Part shown: one piece after another, positions 60,781 to 64,000 of the stretch
Layout of the letters: the number at the start of each line of letters is the position of its first letter
Numbering within the stretch: position 1 is the first letter of the stretch
Assembly: GCA_017302255.1 (NCBI GenBank)
Contig: JAFLDV010000010.1
Coordinates: 1-64,000 of the forward strand
Origin: Gammaproteobacteria bacterium
GTDB lineage: Bacteria; Pseudomonadota; Gammaproteobacteria; Enterobacterales; Alteromonadaceae
Direction of reading: 5' to 3'
DNA length: 64,000 bases
The notes under the pieces: model-generated
What the model saw: the letters and a program-made list of their open reading frames with translations, nothing else
What the model was told of the DNA's origin: nothing
Database searches by the model: none
Program-made: the position numbers and the translations under genes

Positions 60781-63750
60781 ATGAAACCTATAAGATTTAA
60801 AAAAACTAGATTGGCGACCAGTTTGTCGCTAGTGATCGGTGTCGGTGCTGTGCTGCCGGTGACCGCTCAGGAAGCGGCGCCAGCGAAAAAAGATGAGAAA
60901 ATTGAAGTTATTAACGTTACCGGTATTCGCGGTAGCTTGATCAAATCAATGGATACCAAACGTTCTTCGGAAGGTATTGTTGATGCGATTTCTGCCGAGG
61001 ACATCGGTAAATTCCCCGATACTAACTTAGCTGAATCGCTACAACGTATCAGCGGTGTGTCAATCGACCGGGTGAACGGTGAAGGTTCTAAAGTCACAGT
61101 GCGTGGTTTTGGTCCTGACTTTAACTTAGTGACATTAAACGGTCGGCAGTTGCCGGTCACTACCGGTTCACGTTCATTTGATTTCGCCAACATTTCTGCT
61201 GATACCATCAGCGGTGTTGAAGTGAGTAAAACTTCTTTAGCGTCGAATTCAACCGGTGGTATCGGTTCAACGATTGACGTGCAAACCCTACGCCCACTGA
61301 ACGTACATGCCACCAAAGCTGTTGCCAACGTGGCAATGGTTTCTGATGAATCAACAGAGCGCGGTTCTGCAACTCCAGAAATTTCTGGTTTATATTCAAC
61401 GACTTTTGATGATGAAAAATTCGGTGTGTTATTAGCCGCCAGTTATCAAGAGCGTGAAAGTGGCAGTCAACAGGCCAACGTCGGTACAGGCTGGCGCAGT
61501 TTCTCTGGTCGGGTTGATGACGATTGGGGTGCAGGCACTGCAGAATGGGGTGGTGTACCACAAACTGGTCAAGTGAACCGTCCAGGTCCAACTGATATCT
61601 ATTCAGTGCCACAAACCACGATTTATAAATTTGAAGAGCAACAACGGGCTCGTACCAACGGCCAGTTAGTGTTGCAATACGCTCCTTCAGACAAGTTAGT
61701 TGCGACCATGGATTACACTTACATGCGCAACGACATCGACACACAATACAACGATGTGTCGGCTTGGTTTACCTTTGCACCTTCACAAAACGTTTGGACA
61801 GATGGCCCAATTTCATCGCCGCTGATTTATTCAGAAACATATGCCACACCACAAGATTTATCGATGGGTGCGGGCGACTACGGTGTGCGTAACCAAAGTG
61901 GCTCTTTAGGTATCAATTTAGAGTACGAAGTGAACGACGATTTAGAACTTAAATTCGACGCGCACCATTCTACTGCCGAAATCAAACCAAATAGCATTTG
62001 GGGTTCAAACAACAGTCTAAGTACTGCAGCCTTCATCCGTACTAGTGCGGCAACTGATTTCTCTGGTGATTTACCAGTGTTAGCTGTTGGCAACGGTAAC
62101 TCAGTGAAAGCTACTGATATGCGCGTTACTGGTAGTGTATTTGGTAATTCGGTGAACAAATCAGTCATCGACCAATACCAATTAAAAGGTAAGTACGCGC
62201 TGAATGACGCGAGCAGTATCGATTTTGGTCTGTCTTTAACAGATGTTGATAACCATTCTAAATCAGTCAACGTACAACGGAATGACTGGGGTGGTGTGGG
62301 TAAAGCCGGCGATTTAGATCCTGCTTGGTTCCCAGCTGATACTATCCATGACAAATTTGGTGCTAACAAGGGTAACTTCTCGGCAGCCCCAGGCCGTACT
62401 TTTGACCCGTTGAACCGTATTTTCCTGTGGGACTTCCAGCAAGTGCGTGCGCGTGCTGAGGCGTTATACACCCCAGCAAATTACGCAGGCGCCGGTGATT
62501 GTGGTACGGATTTCTGCCCATCAACTGATTATGCTCGTGACACCGACCGTTATACTTTGGAAGAGTCACAATCGTTATACGCGCAATACAACTTAAATGG
62601 TGAATTGGGTGGTCGTACTTTCGACGCGCATATTGGTTTACGGTATGAATCAACCGATGTGACTTCAACTTCTGCAGTTGCAGCCTACGATCGTGCAGAC
62701 TGGATTGCTGATACTGAAATCGCGCTACATGCATCAGGTCAACGTGACTTCCAAACGCAAACCGGTGATTACGACTACCTGTTACCAAATCTGAATTTTA
62801 ATTTCGAAGTGGTAGATGATGTGATGCTGCGTGCGGCTTACAGTAAAACTATAGGTCGTCCAGATTATGTGTCGATCCAAGGTGGTACTGTGGTTGGTAC
62901 TTTAGCTAACCGCTCAGGTGGTAGTGGCTCTTCAGGTAACCCAAGTTTATTACCCCTGGAATCAACCAACTTAGACTTCTCTGCTGAATGGTACTATGCA
63001 CCATCAAGTTACGCGTCTATGGGTTATTTCCGTAAAGACGTTTCGAACTTCATCAGCAATACCGTAGTAGATTCGACAATCTTCAATTTAGCAAACCCAG
63101 CTGATGGTAAGAAGTATCGTGAAGCACTGGCGGCTGTTGGTGCGGATGCGGCAGCAATTCGTAACTGGATTTTTGCTAACTATCCAAATGATCCATCAGT
63201 AAATGTCGCAGGTCGAGTAATTAGCGGTAAGACTGGTGAAGATAACACCATGATCTTCAAAATTAATACTCCGTCAAACGGCGCTCAATCTGAAGTAATC
63301 GACGGTTGGGAATTTGCAGTACAACACGCCTTCGGTGAAACCGGTTTTGGCGTGATTGCAAACTACACCTTGGTTGATAGTGGTCAAGCGTATGACAACT
63401 ACATCCTTGCTGACCAACCGGCATTGATCGGTTTAAGTGACACAGCAAACGGTATTTTGTTCTATGAAAACGATGGTTTCCAAGCTCGGATCGCTTACAA
63501 CTGGCGTGATGAGTTCCTGAACTCGCGTGGTCAAGGGACAGGTGCTAACCCGCAATACACCGAAGCCTATGCACAAATTGATGCTTCAGTGAGCTATGAC
63601 ATTCCACAATTAGACGGTTTAACTGTCTACGTGGATGCCATTAACTTAACTGATGAGTACATTCGTGTTCATGGCCGGGCAAAAGAACAAGTAATCAGCT
63701 TAGTTGAGTCTGGTGCTCGTTACAGTATCGGCGCACGTTACAGCTTCTAA
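60781..63750 (+). CDS. TonB-dependent receptor of the TIGR01782 type
   Basis: 989 residues with AGGGAA before the ATG. The signal peptide ends near residue 30 (VTAQ), followed by the TonB-box-like IEVINVTGIRGS. The plug domain has the TIGR01782 pattern: AEDIGKFPDTNLAESLQRI, then SKVTVRGFGPDFNLVTLNGR. The barrel ends in RYSIGARYSF with the terminal Phe. This receptor class in Alteromonadales, Xanthomonas and Caulobacter takes up oligosaccharides across the outer membrane. Its location beside a GH3 enzyme and upstream of a tryptophan-halogenase-like gene is the usual arrangement in carbohydrate-uptake loci. It is the probable transporter for beta-glucan fragments. Confidence 0.95.
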   Translation: MKPIRFKKTRLATSLSLVIGVGAVLPVTAQEAAPAKKDEKIEVINVTGIRGSLIKSMDTKRSSEGIVDAISAEDIGKFPDTNLAESLQRISGVSIDRVNGEGSKVTVRGFGPDFNLVTLNGRQLPVTTGSRSFDFANISADTISGVEVSKTSLASNSTGGIGSTIDVQTLRPLNVHATKAVANVAMVSDESTERGSATPEISGLYSTTFDDEKFGVLLAASYQERESGSQQANVGTGWRSFSGRVDDDWGAGTAEWGGVPQTGQVNRPGPTDIYSVPQTTIYKFEEQQRARTNGQLVLQYAPSDKLVATMDYTYMRNDIDTQYNDVSAWFTFAPSQNVWTDGPISSPLIYSETYATPQDLSMGAGDYGVRNQSGSLGINLEYEVNDDLELKFDAHHSTAEIKPNSIWGSNNSLSTAAFIRTSAATDFSGDLPVLAVGNGNSVKATDMRVTGSVFGNSVNKSVIDQYQLKGKYALNDASSIDFGLSLTDVDNHSKSVNVQRNDWGGVGKAGDLDPAWFPADTIHDKFGANKGNFSAAPGRTFDPLNRIFLWDFQQVRARAEALYTPANYAGAGDCGTDFCPSTDYARDTDRYTLEESQSLYAQYNLNGELGGRTFDAHIGLRYESTDVTSTSAVAAYDRADWIADTEIALHASGQRDFQTQTGDYDYLLPNLNFNFEVVDDVMLRAAYSKTIGRPDYVSIQGGTVVGTLANRSGGSGSSGNPSLLPLESTNLDFSAEWYYAPSSYASMGYFRKDVSNFISNTVVDSTIFNLANPADGKKYREALAAVGADAAAIRNWIFANYPNDPSVNVAGRVISGKTGEDNTMIFKINTPSNGAQSEVIDGWEFAVQHAFGETGFGVIANYTLVDSGQAYDNYILADQPALIGLSDTANGILFYENDGFQARIAYNWRDEFLNSRGQGTGANPQYTEAYAQIDASVSYDIPQLDGLTVYVDAINLTDEYIRVHGRAKEQVISLVESGARYSIGARYSF

Positions 63751-63764
63751 TAGAAGCTGTAAGT

Positions 63765-63800
63765 GAAAGTGTAGAACTGCAGTGACGGTTCTACACTTTT
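63765..63800 (+). terminator. hairpin after the TonB receptor
   Basis: AAAGTGTAGAAC and GTTCTACACTTTT arms around TGCAGTGACG lie between the receptor and the halogenase gene, with a short T tail. It may attenuate rather than block read-through into the next gene. Confidence 0.7.
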
Positions 63801-63877
63801 CCGATACTCTTTTTGCATCGTATAAAACCATGAGGCCGGCATCGGCTAGCCTCATGCTGTTTAGTTAAGGCAGTCAG

Positions 63878-64000
63878 ATGGATCAGGCAATCAAGCAAAT
63901 CGTCATCGTCGGCGGCGGCACTGCAGGCTGGTTAACTGCAGCTATCATTGCGGCTGAGCATTTGGTTGACGAAGGTCAGTTAGCGCCTAATCCATTAATA
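63878..64000 (+). CDS. flavin-dependent tryptophan-halogenase-like protein, 5' part
   Basis: 41 codons before the window ends. The start ATG follows a TAAGGCAG stretch. The opening MDQAIKQIVIVGGGTAGWLT has the FAD-binding GGGTAGW motif of tryptophan halogenases. Genes of this family often follow TIGR01782 receptors in carbohydrate loci; there they may not act as true halogenases. The substrate cannot be inferred from this fragment. Confidence 0.85.
   Translation, partial: MDQAIKQIVIVGGGTAGWLTAAIIAAEHLVDEGQLAPNPLI

Noticed and set aside
60867-61744. Long minus-strand frames (153 and 178 residues) inside the second TonB receptor
   Set aside because: They are antisense to a strongly supported receptor gene, and their composition mirrors its codons.
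1-64000. CRISPR array or complete mobile element
   Set aside because: No regularly spaced repeats, cas genes, transposases or integrases were found anywhere in the window.

Overview
The window looks like the chromosome of an aquatic, aerobic, heterotrophic gammaproteobacterium of the Alteromonadales/Chromatiales type (Rheinheimera or Alishewanella-like). This is inference from gene content: large TonB-dependent receptors, a TIGR03503 protein, the long form of isocitrate lyase, YciH, EttA, PA3496-like and DUF2750 proteins, and several GGDEF/EAL proteins. No sequence search could be run. There are no complete insertion sequences, prophages or CRISPR arrays. Most of the window is ordinary core chromosome with accessory patches.

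Layout. 1-375: the 3' end of a 5S rRNA gene, its terminator, and a second, decayed copy of the same gene-terminator junction. 1000-7300: an accessory patch with a LasA-propeptide-like protein lacking its protease domain, then a 1629-residue Sec-exported RHS protein. The RHS protein ends in an L,D-transpeptidase/Tlde1-like toxin domain and overlaps a small membrane protein that is probably its immunity partner. 7500-8450: a YjfB-like small protein and a DUF2726 protein. 8674-13086: the glyoxylate shunt (aceB, a LysR regulator, aceA). 13250-16156: a LOG-family protein and a beta-CASP metallo-hydrolase. 16211-17523: pheA with a complete phenylalanine attenuator and a 20-residue leader peptide. 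17556-21153: a penicillin-acylase-family enzyme, cytochrome b561 and cytochrome c'. 21298-28687: a GGDEF-EAL sensor and two exported amidohydrolases, in which only one of three hydrolase domains keeps its metal ligands. 28786-35317: a two-receiver regulator, YciH, a GAF protein, an aromatic/aspartate aminotransferase, a periplasmic binding protein, EttA and DUF2750.

35445-40626: PPK2, then a Fur-box-preceded operon (PepSY membrane protein, DUF2271, DUF4198), a PA3496-like protein, a periplasmic glutathione-peroxidase-like protein, a TauE/SafE exporter and a YgaP-like membrane protein. 40674-43670: rnhA and dnaQ (divergent), a TIGR03503 protein and tRNA-Asp(GTC) with a strong stable-RNA promoter. 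44248-52913: a second GGDEF-EAL protein, glpQ divergent from a TonB-dependent receptor with Pho-box-like sites between them, Ohr, an exported S1/P1 nuclease and a DoxX protein. 53037-57408: envelope genes (Omp85/D15 barrel, EptA-type phosphoethanolamine transferase overlapping a PAP2 phosphatase). 57617-64000: a beta-glucan or beta-glucoside utilisation locus with a GH3 enzyme and a divergent TIGR01782-type receptor. Three LacI-type operators lie between them, and a flavin-dependent halogenase gene runs off the end.

The most distinctive parts are the RHS-toxin/immunity pair beside the LasA-propeptide orphan, the pheL-pheA attenuator, the exported pseudo-amidohydrolases, and three regulatory regions (Fur, Pho-like, LacI-type) that tie neighbouring genes into nutrient-responsive units.
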